From Anaerolineae bacterium (lineage in GTDB: Bacteria; Chloroflexota; Anaerolineae; 4572-78; J111): 64,000 bases of DNA. Position 1 is the first letter of the stretch. Each line of letters starts with the position of its first letter. The stretch is taken from contig JAJVIM010000043.1 in assembly GCA_022071955.1 (NCBI GenBank), forward strand, positions 1 through 64,000, given 5' to 3'. Positions 47,978 through 57,056 of this stretch are shown piece by piece. The position numbers were made by a program, and so were the translations under genes. The notes beneath the pieces are model-generated. The model saw only the letters and a program-made list of their open reading frames with translations. It searched no databases and had not been told where the DNA came from.

Positions 47978-50647
47978 TTACTCTTTGCCGCCAGATTGCT
48001 GAATGAGTTTGGCCACCAGCCCGGTCCAGCCGGTTTGATGGCTGGCGCCCAGGCCGGCGCCGTTGTCGCCGTGAAAATATTCGTTGAACAAAATATGGTC
48101 GCGCCAATGGGGATCGTTTTGAAATTTCCAGGTGCCGCCGTACACCGGCCGCTGCCCGGCCGGGTTGCGCAAAAAAAGGCGCATGAGCCGCCGGGAAAGC
48201 TGGGTGGCTACCTGATCCAGCGATTGCCAGTTGCCGGAGCCGGTGGGAAATTCCACTTGCAGGCTGTCGCCGTAGTAGTGGTGAAACCGCTGTAACGCTT
48301 CGATGATGAGATAATTGAGGGGGAACCAAACCGGCCCGCGCCAGTTGGAGTTGCCGCCAAACAGGCCGCTTTGCGATTCGGCGGGCTGGTAGTTGATGCT
48401 GAACGTGTTGCCATCAACGGTAACGCTGTAGGGCTGGGCCTGATGAACTTTTGAGAGCGAGCGGATGCCGTATGGCGACAGAAATTCGTTTTCATCCAGC
48501 ATGTAGCGCAGTACGCTGACCAACCGCTCGCGGGTGAGGATGGCGGCCACATACCGCTCGCCCACGCCGGGCACGTCGATGGCGGCCATGTTGCCGGCCA
48601 GGTGGGGCCGGTTGGCTAAAAACCAGTTCATGCGCCGGGTAAAAACCGGCATCGCCGCGAGTAAATCCGGCTCCAGCGTTTCAACGGCCAGCAGCGGCAT
48701 CAGCCCCACCAGCGAGCGCACTTTTAGCGGCACAATATTGCCGTTGGGCAGGTGCAGTGCATCGTAAAAAAAGCCGTCCTGCGGGTCCCACAGGCTGTGC
48801 CCCTGGCCGCCCAGTTCGGTCATAGCCCGGGCAATGGCCAGAAAGTGTTCAAAAAATTTGGTGGCCAAATCCTGATAAACGGGGTCGGTTTGGGCCAATT
48901 CAAGGCCGATCTTCATCATTTCCAGGCTGTAAAAGGCCATCCAGGCCGTGCCATCGGATTGGTCCAGGTGGCCGTCGGCGGGCAGGGCCGCGCTGCGATC
49001 AAACAGGCTGATGTTATCCAGCCCCAAAAAACCGCCCTGAAAAATATTGTTGCCATCCGCATCTTTGCGGTTAACCCACCACGTAAAATTGAGCAGCAGT
49101 TTGTGATAAATGCTTTTAAGAAAGTCGGTGTCTGGCTGGCCTTGCTGTTTGGCATCGATTTTGTACACGCGCCAGGTAGCCCAGGCATGCACCGGCGGGT
49201 TAACATCGCTAAAGGCCCATTCGTAGGCGGGAATCTGGCCGTTGGGGTGCATGTACCACTCGCGGGTCATCAATTCGAGCTGGCGTTTGGCAAAGTCGCT
49301 GTCTACCAGCACCAGCGGGATGGTGTGAAAGGCCAAATCCCAGCTGGCATACCACGGATACTCCCACTTGTCCGGCATGGAAATCACATCGAAGTTGCTC
49401 AGGTGCAGCCAATCGTGGTTGCGGCCCTCCCAGCGCGAATCGGGCGGCGGCGGAAAGGCCGGGTCGCCGGCCAACCACTGCTCGATGTCGTAGTAAAACA
49501 GTTGCTTGGACCAAAGCATGCCGGCCCAGGCCTGCCGCTGCACGCAGCGTTCGTCGTCACTTAAATTGGGATTTTGCACGGCGGCGTAAAATTCGTCGGC
49601 TTCAGCCTGCCGCTGCTGGAAAATTGAGTCGAAATTGGCAAAGGGCGCGGGGTCGGCGTGGCTGGCCAGCCGCAGCCGCAACCGCCGAGTTTGCCCGGCG
49701 GGGATAGTAAGCCGGGCCAGCGCCGCCATTTTGGTGCCGGTTTTGGCCGGGTTGACCGCATCAGTTTCGCCGTGGATGAGATAGCGGTGAAAGGCGTCTT
49801 TTACATAGGGCGAGGGGTTGCCAACCCCAAACAGCCGGGCGGCGTTGGTTTCGTTGCTGGTAAAGAGCAGGTCGTCGGCCTGTTCAACGGTAAAGGTGTA
49901 ATTGCCCAGCGCCGAATGCTCGGCCAGCGCCGCCAGGCAGCCGGTGGGGCCATCGATCTGGCGGATGAGCGGCTGGCCCGGCGCATCGCCCGTTGGCCCG
50001 AGCGGGTAACCCCAGCCCCACGTATTGCGAAACCAGAGCGTTGGCAGCAGGTGTATCTCGGCCGTTTCCGGCCCGCGGTTGGTAACGCTGATTTGCAGCA
50101 GGATGTCATCCTGATTGGCCTTGGCGTATTCCACCAACACGTCAAAATAGCGGTCGTCGTTAAAAGCGCCCGTGTCGAGCAGTTCGTACTCAAAATCAAA
50201 ATGGCCGCGCCGCCGGTTTTCCTCAACCAGATTGGCGTAGGGAAATGGGGCCTGCGGGTATTTGTAGAGCATTTTCATGTAACTGTGGGTGGGCGTGCTG
50301 TCGAGGTAAAAATAAACCTCTTTGACATCCTCGCCGTGGTTGCCCTCCGGCCCGGTGAGGCCAAACAACCGCTCTTTGAGAATGGGGTCGCGGCCGTTCC
50401 ACAGGGCCAGCGCCAAACAGAGAAACTGGCTGCGGTCGCTGATGCCGGCCAGCCCGTCTTCGTTCCAGCGATAGGCCCGGCTGCGGGCGTGATCGTGCGG
50501 AAAATAATCCCAGGCCGCGCCGTAGGGGCTGTAATCTTCGCGCACCGTGCCCCAGGCCCGCTCGTTGAGGTACGGCCCCCAATGCTTCCAGTTTGATTTG
50601 CGCTCGCGGTAATCGAGCAATCGCTGCTGTTCGGCGGTTAGCGCCAT
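47978..50647 (-). CDS. GH63-like glucosidase
   Basis: An 889-residue cytoplasmic protein without signal peptide. N-terminal NWKHWGPYLNERAWGTVREDYS and the (alpha/alpha)6 barrel segments (WYASWDLAFHTIPL, DNISLFDRS, QSDGTAWMAFYSLEM, GPVWFPLNYLIIEAL) match bacterial homologues of mannosyl-oligosaccharide glucosidase, family GH63. Bacterial members hydrolyse or transform alpha-glucosides such as glucosylglycerate, trehalose or mannosylglycerate; substrate here is unknown. The debranching-like gene lies 114 bases upstream on the same strand, so both probably serve alpha-glucan or compatible-solute turnover. Confidence 0.85.
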   Translation of the reverse strand: MALTAEQQRLLDYRERKSNWKHWGPYLNERAWGTVREDYSPYGAAWDYFPHDHARSRAYRWNEDGLAGISDRSQFLCLALALWNGRDPILKERLFGLTGPEGNHGEDVKEVYFYLDSTPTHSYMKMLYKYPQAPFPYANLVEENRRRGHFDFEYELLDTGAFNDDRYFDVLVEYAKANQDDILLQISVTNRGPETAEIHLLPTLWFRNTWGWGYPLGPTGDAPGQPLIRQIDGPTGCLAALAEHSALGNYTFTVEQADDLLFTSNETNAARLFGVGNPSPYVKDAFHRYLIHGETDAVNPAKTGTKMAALARLTIPAGQTRRLRLRLASHADPAPFANFDSIFQQRQAEADEFYAAVQNPNLSDDERCVQRQAWAGMLWSKQLFYYDIEQWLAGDPAFPPPPDSRWEGRNHDWLHLSNFDVISMPDKWEYPWYASWDLAFHTIPLVLVDSDFAKRQLELMTREWYMHPNGQIPAYEWAFSDVNPPVHAWATWRVYKIDAKQQGQPDTDFLKSIYHKLLLNFTWWVNRKDADGNNIFQGGFLGLDNISLFDRSAALPADGHLDQSDGTAWMAFYSLEMMKIGLELAQTDPVYQDLATKFFEHFLAIARAMTELGGQGHSLWDPQDGFFYDALHLPNGNIVPLKVRSLVGLMPLLAVETLEPDLLAAMPVFTRRMNWFLANRPHLAGNMAAIDVPGVGERYVAAILTRERLVSVLRYMLDENEFLSPYGIRSLSKVHQAQPYSVTVDGNTFSINYQPAESQSGLFGGNSNWRGPVWFPLNYLIIEALQRFHHYYGDSLQVEFPTGSGNWQSLDQVATQLSRRLMRLFLRNPAGQRPVYGGTWKFQNDPHWRDHILFNEYFHGDNGAGLGASHQTGWTGLVAKLIQQSGGKE

Positions 50648-50668
50648 AAATCCCCCCCTTTAAAATAC

Positions 50669-50757
50669 ATTTACGATTTTGGATTTACGATTTACGAACG
50701 ACGAATGACCAATGACGAATGACCAATTACTCGCCACCCGCCACTCGCCACGCGCCA
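50669..50757. repeat. Short degenerate iterations upstream of the glucosidase gene
   Basis: The gap contains repeated short words: TTTACGATTT twice (50679-50692), ACGAATGACC with AATGACGAATGACC (50701-50723), then CGCCAC four times (50733-50754). No gene is seen. It resembles decayed dispersed repeats and not an origin or a CRISPR. Confidence 0.5.
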
Positions 50758-50761
50758 GTTT

Positions 50762-52771
50762 TCAATCGAGCGCCTGCCAGGCGCGCAGTACTTCGGCCAC
50801 GCTCCAGGCCTGGGCAAAGCAGCCGGCCGGCGTGTGGGGCGGGTCGCCGTCAAAAATTTCACTGATGGCGCCCAACCCGGCGGCGGCCAGATGCAGGGCT
50901 AACGGCTGCAAAAACGAGCGGGCCGCGTCGGCATTGTGGTAAACGCGATAGTGGGCCGCGGCAAAATGGCCCAGCAGCCAGGCCCAAACGGTGCCCTGGT
51001 GATAAGCGCCGTCGCGCCGGGTTGGGTTGCCGCCGTACTGGCCAATGTAGGCCGGCTGGTACGGCGCGAGACTGCGCAGCCCGTACGAGGTGAGCAGATG
51101 GCGGGCACAGGTATCAACCACAGCCCGGGCCTGTGCCGCATCGAGCAGCTCAAACGGCAGCGACACCGCGAAAATCTGGTTGGGCCGCAGGCTGGCGTCG
51201 GCGCGGCGGTTGTCCGCGTCCAACTCGCCGTCGGGGCCATCGACGACATCGTATAAATAGCCGCCGCCTTTAAACCAGAATCGCTGCCGGAAACATTCGG
51301 CCACGTGCCGGGCCTCGTCATCGTACTGGCGGGCGGCATCGCTGCGGCGCAGCCGGCGCGATAAATCGGCCATCACTTGCAGGGCGTTGTGCCACAGGGC
51401 GTTCACCTCCACCGGTTTGCCAATGCGCGGCGTTACCACCCAGTCGCCGACTTTGGCGTCCATCCACGTAAGCTGCACGCCCGGCTCGCCGGCAAAGAGC
51501 AGCCCGTCGGTGGGGTCAATTTTGATGTTGAAGCGCGTGCCGCGCCGGTGCCAATCGATGATGCCGGCCAGAGTGGGGTATAATTCCTGCACCAAATCGA
51601 GGTCGTCTGTGTGCTGCCAGTAAGTGTACACCGCGTAAAAATACCACAGGGTCGCATCGACGGTGTTGTACTCCGGCGTTTCGTCTGCATCGGGAAAGCG
51701 GTTGGGCAGCATCCCCTGGCTGACAAAGTGGGCAAATGTGCGCAAAATGTCGGCAGCTACGGCCGGCCGGCCGGTTGCCAGCGCCAGCCCCGGCAGCGAG
51801 ATCATTGTATCGCGGCCCCAATCGCCAAACCAGGGGTAGCCGGCGATCACCGTTTGGCCGGATTCGCCATCAACCTGGCGCTGCACCAAAAATTGGTCGG
51901 CGGCCAGGATGAGTTGCTGAATCCAGGCCGGCTCTTTTTTGGCCCGGGCCGATTTTATCAGTTTTTTCTGTCGCCGCCGCTCGGCGCGATAGGCCGGCTG
52001 GCCGGGCTGCGGCTCCACCGGCTCGGTGGAACAGATGAGGGTTACGGTTTCGCCCGGCGGCAAAGTGATGGTAAACTTGCCGGGCGCGAACAAATCTTCG
52101 GTATCGTCCAGGCCGCGCTCGCTTTCCAGCCGGTGTTTAAAGTTCCAGTACCAGTCCGGCTCAAGCTGAAAGTCGCCGCGGTCGGTTACCACGCGATAGG
52201 GCTGAGCGCCGTCAAAGGCGCGCACCTCAAACCCGCCGGCTACCGCCGTTACCCCCAGCGACCAGCCGCCGCGGGTCTGGCTGTGGAAATCGCGGTAGGT
52301 ACACAGCGGCGTGATCGACAGAATGGCCGGTTCGGCGGCTCGTTTGAGACGATAGGTGAGGTAGGTGGTGTTGGCGCCGTTTGCCAGCCACAGCCGCTGC
52401 TCCAGTTGCGCCTCGGCCAGGGCAAAGGTCCAGACCGGGGTCAGTCTGTCCAGCCAAAACGATTCAAGGTGACGGTAGCCGTGCGGGCTGATGAAGCCGT
52501 CGCCAAATTCGTTGGCAAAGAGCGGGTAAGTTTGATCGCCGTAGCGAGCCTCGGTATCCAGTTTGGCTACCAGCAGGGTGCGCCGGGCCGGCGGGCGCAG
52601 CGCGGCCAGCAGCAGCCCGTGGTAGCGGCGAGTGTTGGCCAGCGCCACCGTGCCGGCGGCAAACCCGCCCAGCCCGTTGGTTACCAGCCATTCCCGGCTG
52701 CTGGCCAGATCAAAGCTGGCCACATCGGCCCGGCCCAGCTTGATCAGCGCTGCCGCGTTCTCTTTTGGCAT
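50762..52771 (-). CDS. Glycogen debranching enzyme-like amylo-alpha-1,6-glucosidase
   Basis: A 669-residue protein with the GDE_N beta-sandwich (EWLVTNGLGGFAAGTVALAN, RRYHGLLLAAL) and the GDE_C (alpha/alpha)6 barrel with the active-site segment YPWFGDWGRDTMISLPGLAL, typical of archaeal/bacterial-type debranching enzymes of family GH133. It should hydrolyse alpha-1,6 branches in glycogen-like glucan in the cytoplasm. Stop is followed by the glucosidase operon; its own upstream region holds dispersed repeat sequence shared with the divergent M23 gene. Confidence 0.9.
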   Translation of the reverse strand: MPKENAAALIKLGRADVASFDLASSREWLVTNGLGGFAAGTVALANTRRYHGLLLAALRPPARRTLLVAKLDTEARYGDQTYPLFANEFGDGFISPHGYRHLESFWLDRLTPVWTFALAEAQLEQRLWLANGANTTYLTYRLKRAAEPAILSITPLCTYRDFHSQTRGGWSLGVTAVAGGFEVRAFDGAQPYRVVTDRGDFQLEPDWYWNFKHRLESERGLDDTEDLFAPGKFTITLPPGETVTLICSTEPVEPQPGQPAYRAERRRQKKLIKSARAKKEPAWIQQLILAADQFLVQRQVDGESGQTVIAGYPWFGDWGRDTMISLPGLALATGRPAVAADILRTFAHFVSQGMLPNRFPDADETPEYNTVDATLWYFYAVYTYWQHTDDLDLVQELYPTLAGIIDWHRRGTRFNIKIDPTDGLLFAGEPGVQLTWMDAKVGDWVVTPRIGKPVEVNALWHNALQVMADLSRRLRRSDAARQYDDEARHVAECFRQRFWFKGGGYLYDVVDGPDGELDADNRRADASLRPNQIFAVSLPFELLDAAQARAVVDTCARHLLTSYGLRSLAPYQPAYIGQYGGNPTRRDGAYHQGTVWAWLLGHFAAAHYRVYHNADAARSFLQPLALHLAAAGLGAISEIFDGDPPHTPAGCFAQAWSVAEVLRAWQALD

Positions 52772-52914
52772 AAGCGATCCTGCATTATTTCTGCATAGTT
52801 TTTTAAAGAAATTCTAAAAATTGACGGTTATAGTGCGAATAGCAAATTGCGAATAGCGAATTGCAAATGAACAAATCAGCGAACCAGCGAGTCAGCGAAC
52901 GGGTGAAAATTGGG

Positions 52915-52976
52915 TAGGGGCGCTTCGCGAAGCGCCCTTACATTCGCAATTCGCAATTCATTTATTTTCACAGGAG
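52915..52976 (+). repeat. Dispersed palindromic repeat with RBS-bearing tail, copy 3
   Basis: GGGCGCTTCGCGAAGCGCCC (52918-52937) is followed by TTACATTCGCAATTCGCAA and TTTATTTTCACAGGAG (52961-52976). The final AGGAG is the ribosome site of the M23 gene six bases further on. The upstream stretch 52838-52865 repeats GCGAATAGC words also found at 2681-2700. Confidence 0.85.
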
Positions 52977-52981
52977 ATACT

Positions 52982-54781
52982 ATGAACGCTCATTCGGCCT
53001 TCGTCAACTTTACCACTAAATTTGGGTTAACTCAACGGGCAAATATTTGCCGCAAATTTTTGGTGGCGTTGCTGGCCAGCCTGACTCTGCTCGCGGGGGT
53101 GGCGTCTGCGCCGGCGCTGGCGCAGCAGGAAACCCCGGCCCAACCGCAGAAACCCTTCCAACTGCCCTTTGCCGAACCGCCCGGCCCCGATACATGGCTG
53201 ATGGCCCAGCCGTACGGCAACACCACCGGCGCGTATCGCCAGCGCTTTACCACTTACGGCGCGTCGGGCGGGATCCATTTTGGGGTGGATTTGTCTGCGC
53301 CGTGCGGCACCGATATTGTGGCCATTGCCGATGGCGTGGTATTTAAAGTTGACGGGCCGTTTGGCTCGCCGCCGCACAATTTGATGATCGACCACCCGCA
53401 GCTTGGTTACGCCTCAATGTACGGCCATCTGCTGGAAGCGCCCAACCTGAAACCGGGCCAAAAAGTGAAGCAGGGCGAAGTGGTCGCCAAAAGCGGCGAC
53501 TCCGGCGAAACATGCTACAATCGCCCCCACCTGCACCTTGAAATCCGCGATCTGGCCCACGTGCGCAAATACAACCCCACCACCCTCATCGATGCCAACT
53601 GGGATGATCTGGCGTTGACCGGCAACAGCGGCCGCGACTTTGCCCGCGACCTTTCCGAACCGCGCAAGTGGCAATCGCTGTATGACCAGCCCGAAGTGCA
53701 AACCGGCGGCCCTATTGTCAATGATTTTGCCAACCCCTGGCCGCTGGATTGGGAAAAGAGCGCCCCGCCCAACCGTGGCGCGTATACGCCGGAAGAAGTG
53801 ATCACCACCCCGACGCTTTCATCCACCGCCCGCCCACCGGCCGCGGCAGGCCGCCAACTGACCGGCGGTGACTGCTGCACCAATCCTGCCTGGAGTCCCG
53901 ACTCCGGCCAGATACGCTACCTTGACCAGCCCGCCGTGGATTTGCCGTTGGGTGTCTGGGGTGTCGATCTGGCCCAGTCTTCACCGCAAGCGCAATTTGT
54001 TACCGGCTGGTTGGGCCAGTACAGCCCGGACGAATCGTTCATGGTCTATCCCGATGCCAAATCCGGGCTAACCGTTATTGAACGGCTGGCTGATGGCCAG
54101 ACCTGGAAAATTGATACCGATGGCCGCCGCCCCAGTTTCACCCCGGATGGCCAGCGGCTGGTTTGGACTGTATCTGATGAAGATTCGCCCAACGACAACC
54201 GCCTCCAAACGGTGTGGCAGGCCAACACTGACGGCAGCGACGCCCACGTCATTTTGTCCGCCCGCCGGATCAACGCGATGGGTTGGCTGCCCGACGATAC
54301 GTTGCTGCTGTCTCGCCGCGTGCCCGGCGGTTCAGACCAAACGCTGTTTTTGCGCTCGCCAGTTACCGGCCGGGAAACCGAACTGGTGACGCTGCCCCAG
54401 CCGCGCGGAATGGCGCTCAGCCCGGATGGCCGCTACCTGCTGTATTACGTTACGTTTCAACAGGATGCCAGCCTCAACGGGACCTGGCTGCTGGATTTAA
54501 CGGCTAAATCGCCCGCACCGCAAAAACTGGGCTGGTTTGGCACTTACCGCTGGCGCGATGCCGAACACATTATCTACGTGCCGTTTGACCCCGCCGCTGC
54601 CGAACACAGCTTTTTTGAATACAACGTCACCTCCGGCCAAAGCCGGGAACTGTTCCCCGGCGGCACCGGGCTGACCATCGCCAATAACGATTGGCGCATT
54701 TCCCCCGACGGTTCAAAAATTGCGCTGGTGGCGGCCAACGGCCCGGCGCTTAACGGCATTTGGGTGCTGGAGTTGAAATAG
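52982..54781 (+). CDS. Secreted M23 peptidase with TolB-like beta-propeller
   Basis: A 599-residue exported protein from the ATG at 52982 (AGGAGA six bases upstream). A signal peptide (about residues 24-47, ending APALAQQ) precedes a LytM/M23 domain (about 75-210) with the zinc ligands intact: HFGVD (HxxxD) and RPHLHLE (HxH). This suggests peptidoglycan or peptide hydrolysis outside the cell. Residues 300-599 carry WD40-like PD40 blades (NPAWSPDSGQIRYL, GRRPSFTPDGQRLVW, GMALSPDGRYLLYYV, WRISPDGSKIALVA). An active peptidase fused to a propeller may target the enzyme to a surface partner. A terminator follows at 54831. Confidence 0.88.
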   Translation: MNAHSAFVNFTTKFGLTQRANICRKFLVALLASLTLLAGVASAPALAQQETPAQPQKPFQLPFAEPPGPDTWLMAQPYGNTTGAYRQRFTTYGASGGIHFGVDLSAPCGTDIVAIADGVVFKVDGPFGSPPHNLMIDHPQLGYASMYGHLLEAPNLKPGQKVKQGEVVAKSGDSGETCYNRPHLHLEIRDLAHVRKYNPTTLIDANWDDLALTGNSGRDFARDLSEPRKWQSLYDQPEVQTGGPIVNDFANPWPLDWEKSAPPNRGAYTPEEVITTPTLSSTARPPAAAGRQLTGGDCCTNPAWSPDSGQIRYLDQPAVDLPLGVWGVDLAQSSPQAQFVTGWLGQYSPDESFMVYPDAKSGLTVIERLADGQTWKIDTDGRRPSFTPDGQRLVWTVSDEDSPNDNRLQTVWQANTDGSDAHVILSARRINAMGWLPDDTLLLSRRVPGGSDQTLFLRSPVTGRETELVTLPQPRGMALSPDGRYLLYYVTFQQDASLNGTWLLDLTAKSPAPQKLGWFGTYRWRDAEHIIYVPFDPAAAEHSFFEYNVTSGQSRELFPGGTGLTIANNDWRISPDGSKIALVAANGPALNGIWVLELK

Positions 54782-54830
54782 CCTCGCCAGCCGCGCGGGT
54801 ACAACAAAATAACAAATCATGGTAAACTTG

Positions 54831-54865
54831 TCCAGGATACGCGCCGCCGCATCCTGGATTTTTTT
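54831..54865 (+). terminator. Rho-independent terminator after the M23 gene
   Basis: TCCAGGAT (54831-54838) pairs with ATCCTGGA (54851-54858) around a GC-rich 12-base loop, followed at once by seven T (54859-54865), about 50 bases after the stop codon. Confidence 0.8.
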
Positions 54866-54890
54866 GTGCGAGACAGCGAATGAAAATTGG

Positions 54891-54963
54891 GTAGGGGCGG
54901 TTCGCGAACCGCCCCTACAGGCTCTAACTCGCTGATTCGCAGATCCGTTTATTTTCAAGGGAG
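54891..54963 (+). repeat. Dispersed palindromic repeat with RBS-like tail, copy 4
   Basis: Bases 54891-54918 are the same 28-bp perfect palindrome as 2736-2763. It is followed by GCTGATTCGCAGATCC and a TTTATTTTCAAGGGAG tail (54948-54963). A second tail motif TATTTTTCAAAGGAG (55047-55061) supplies the ribosome site of the acetoacetyl-CoA synthetase gene. Confidence 0.85.
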
Positions 54964-55066
54964 TTCGACAGAACCGGAGGTTCGACACCAGGAAAGAAAA
55001 TGGGTATTGGGGGGAGCTACCCCCCAAGCCCCCCGACCTGCGGCGCTATTTTTCAAAGGAGAAAAC

Positions 55067-57049
55067 ATGGCCGAAATCACAGAAGGGAGTCTGTTGTGGC
55101 AGCCCTCGGCCGGGGTCATTGAGCAGGCCAATTTAACGCGTTACATGGCCTGGCTTGGCCAGCACACCGGGCCGCACTTCACCGATTATCAAAGTCTGTG
55201 GCGCTGGTCCGTTACCGAAATTGAGCAATTTTGGGCCAGCCTGTGGGCCTATTTTGATGTCATCGCCTCGCAGCCCTACCACACCGTTCTCAACCACCGA
55301 ACCATGCCCGGCGCGGCCTGGTTTGCCGGGGCCCGACTCAACATCGCCGAAAACCTGCTGCGCCATCGAGCCAATCCCGGCCCGGCCATCCTCTACCAAT
55401 CCGAAACCGAAGCCCTGGCCGCCATAAGTTGGCCGGAACTGGCCAACCAGACCGCCCGGCTGGCCGCGGCGCTCAAATCGATGGGCGTGCAGCGCGGCGA
55501 CCGGGTGGTGGCCTATCTGCCCAACATCCCCGAAGCGATTATCGGCCTGCTGGCTACCGCCAGCCTGGGGGCCATCTGGTCAAGCTGCCCGCCGGATTTT
55601 GGCGAACGCAGCGTGCTCGATCGCTTCAGCCAGATTGAGCCAAAAATTCTGCTGGCTGCCGATGGCTACGTTTGGGCCGGCAAACTGTTTGACCGGCGCG
55701 AGGTGGTGGCCCGGCTGCAAGCCAGCCTGCCCACGGTGCAGCACACCATGCTCGTGACCAAAATCAGCGATGGCGCCGGCGTGAACGCCTTCCTCTGGGC
55801 CGATGTGCTGGCCGCCCAACCCGCCGCCGCGCTGGAGTTTGAGCAAATGCCGTTTGACCATCCGTTGTGGGTACTTTACTCATCCGGCACAACCGGGCTG
55901 CCCAAACCGATTGTTCAAAGCCAGGGCGGCATTTTACTGGAGCACCTCAAAGCCATCCACCTCCACCTCGATTTGAAAAGCGACGACCGCTTTTTCTGGT
56001 TTACCAGCACCGGCTGGATGATGTGGAATTTTTTGGTGGGGGGGCTGCTCAACGGCACACCGATCATTTTGTACAACGGCAGCCCCGCCGCGCCGGATTT
56101 GAATACCCTGTGGCGGCTGGCGCAGGATGGCGGGATGACCTACTTTGGCACCGGCGCGGCCTATATTCAAAACTGCATGAAAGCCGGCATCCGGCCCAAC
56201 CACCAGTTTGACTTGAGCCGGCTGCGGGCGCTGGGGTCAACCGGCTCGCCGCTGCCGCCGGCCGGTTTTCAGTGGGTGTACGATAACGTCAACCGCCATC
56301 TGGCGCTGGAATCGATCAGCGGCGGCACCGATGTTTGCACCGCCTTTTTGAGTGGCATCCGGCTGCAACCCATTTACGCCGGCGAATTGCAGGGGCCATC
56401 GCTGGGGGCCAGCATTCAGTCGTTCAACGAGGCCGGCCGGCCGGTCATCAACGAGGTGGGCGAGCTGGTTATCACCGAGCCACTGCCATCGATGCCGCTT
56501 TATTTTTGGAACGACCCCGGCATGGCGCGCTACAAAGACAGCTATTTTGAAATGTTCCCCGGCGTGTGGCGGCACGGCGACTGGCTCAAAATCAACGCCC
56601 GCGGCGGCTGCGTCATTTACGGCCGCTCAGATTCAACTATCAACCGGCACGGCGTGCGCATGGGTACCAGCGAAATTTACCAGGCTGTGCAAAGCCTGCC
56701 GGAGGTAGTCGATTGTCTGGTTATCGATTTGGAAGCGCTGGGCCGGGAATCGTACATGCCGTTGTTTGTGGTACTGCGCGAGGGGATAACGCTGGACGAC
56801 GGCTTGAAGGAGCGCATCAAACGCACCATCCGGCAGGATATTTCGCCGCGCCACGTGCCCAACGAGATTTTTGCCGTGGCGCAAATTCCCTACACACTCA
56901 GCGGCAAAAAGATGGAAGTGCCCATTCGTAAAATTTTGCTGGGCCAGCCCATCGACAAAGCGGCCAATCCCGGCGCGATGCGCAACCCGGAGTCGCTGCG
57001 CTATTTTGCCGAGTTGGCCCGCACCCTGGAATCGACTCAAAAGGAGTAA
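55067..57049 (+). CDS. Acetoacetyl-CoA synthetase-like acyl-CoA ligase
   Basis: A 660-residue AMP-forming ligase. The start region (SYDFDE-type ACAS_N replaced by MAWLGQHTGPHFTDYQSLWRW), AMP-binding motif YSSGTTGLPKPIV, GSTGSPLPP, RHGDWLKIN and the C-terminal catalytic lysine region LSGKKMEVPIRKIL fit acetoacetyl-CoA synthetases, which use ATP to activate acetoacetate for ketone-body or polyhydroxybutyrate metabolism. The ATG at 55067 has AAAGGAG at five bases; the longer open frame from 54887 runs through repeat DNA and is rejected. An eight-base gap joins it to the next gene. Confidence 0.9.
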   Translation: MAEITEGSLLWQPSAGVIEQANLTRYMAWLGQHTGPHFTDYQSLWRWSVTEIEQFWASLWAYFDVIASQPYHTVLNHRTMPGAAWFAGARLNIAENLLRHRANPGPAILYQSETEALAAISWPELANQTARLAAALKSMGVQRGDRVVAYLPNIPEAIIGLLATASLGAIWSSCPPDFGERSVLDRFSQIEPKILLAADGYVWAGKLFDRREVVARLQASLPTVQHTMLVTKISDGAGVNAFLWADVLAAQPAAALEFEQMPFDHPLWVLYSSGTTGLPKPIVQSQGGILLEHLKAIHLHLDLKSDDRFFWFTSTGWMMWNFLVGGLLNGTPIILYNGSPAAPDLNTLWRLAQDGGMTYFGTGAAYIQNCMKAGIRPNHQFDLSRLRALGSTGSPLPPAGFQWVYDNVNRHLALESISGGTDVCTAFLSGIRLQPIYAGELQGPSLGASIQSFNEAGRPVINEVGELVITEPLPSMPLYFWNDPGMARYKDSYFEMFPGVWRHGDWLKINARGGCVIYGRSDSTINRHGVRMGTSEIYQAVQSLPEVVDCLVIDLEALGRESYMPLFVVLREGITLDDGLKERIKRTIRQDISPRHVPNEIFAVAQIPYTLSGKKMEVPIRKILLGQPIDKAANPGAMRNPESLRYFAELARTLESTQKE

Positions 57050-57056
57050 AAAACCG

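Noticed and set aside
54887..55066. Upstream extension of the acetoacetyl-CoA synthetase frame.
   Set aside because: It translates the palindromic repeat; the ATG at 55067 has a strong Shine-Dalgarno.
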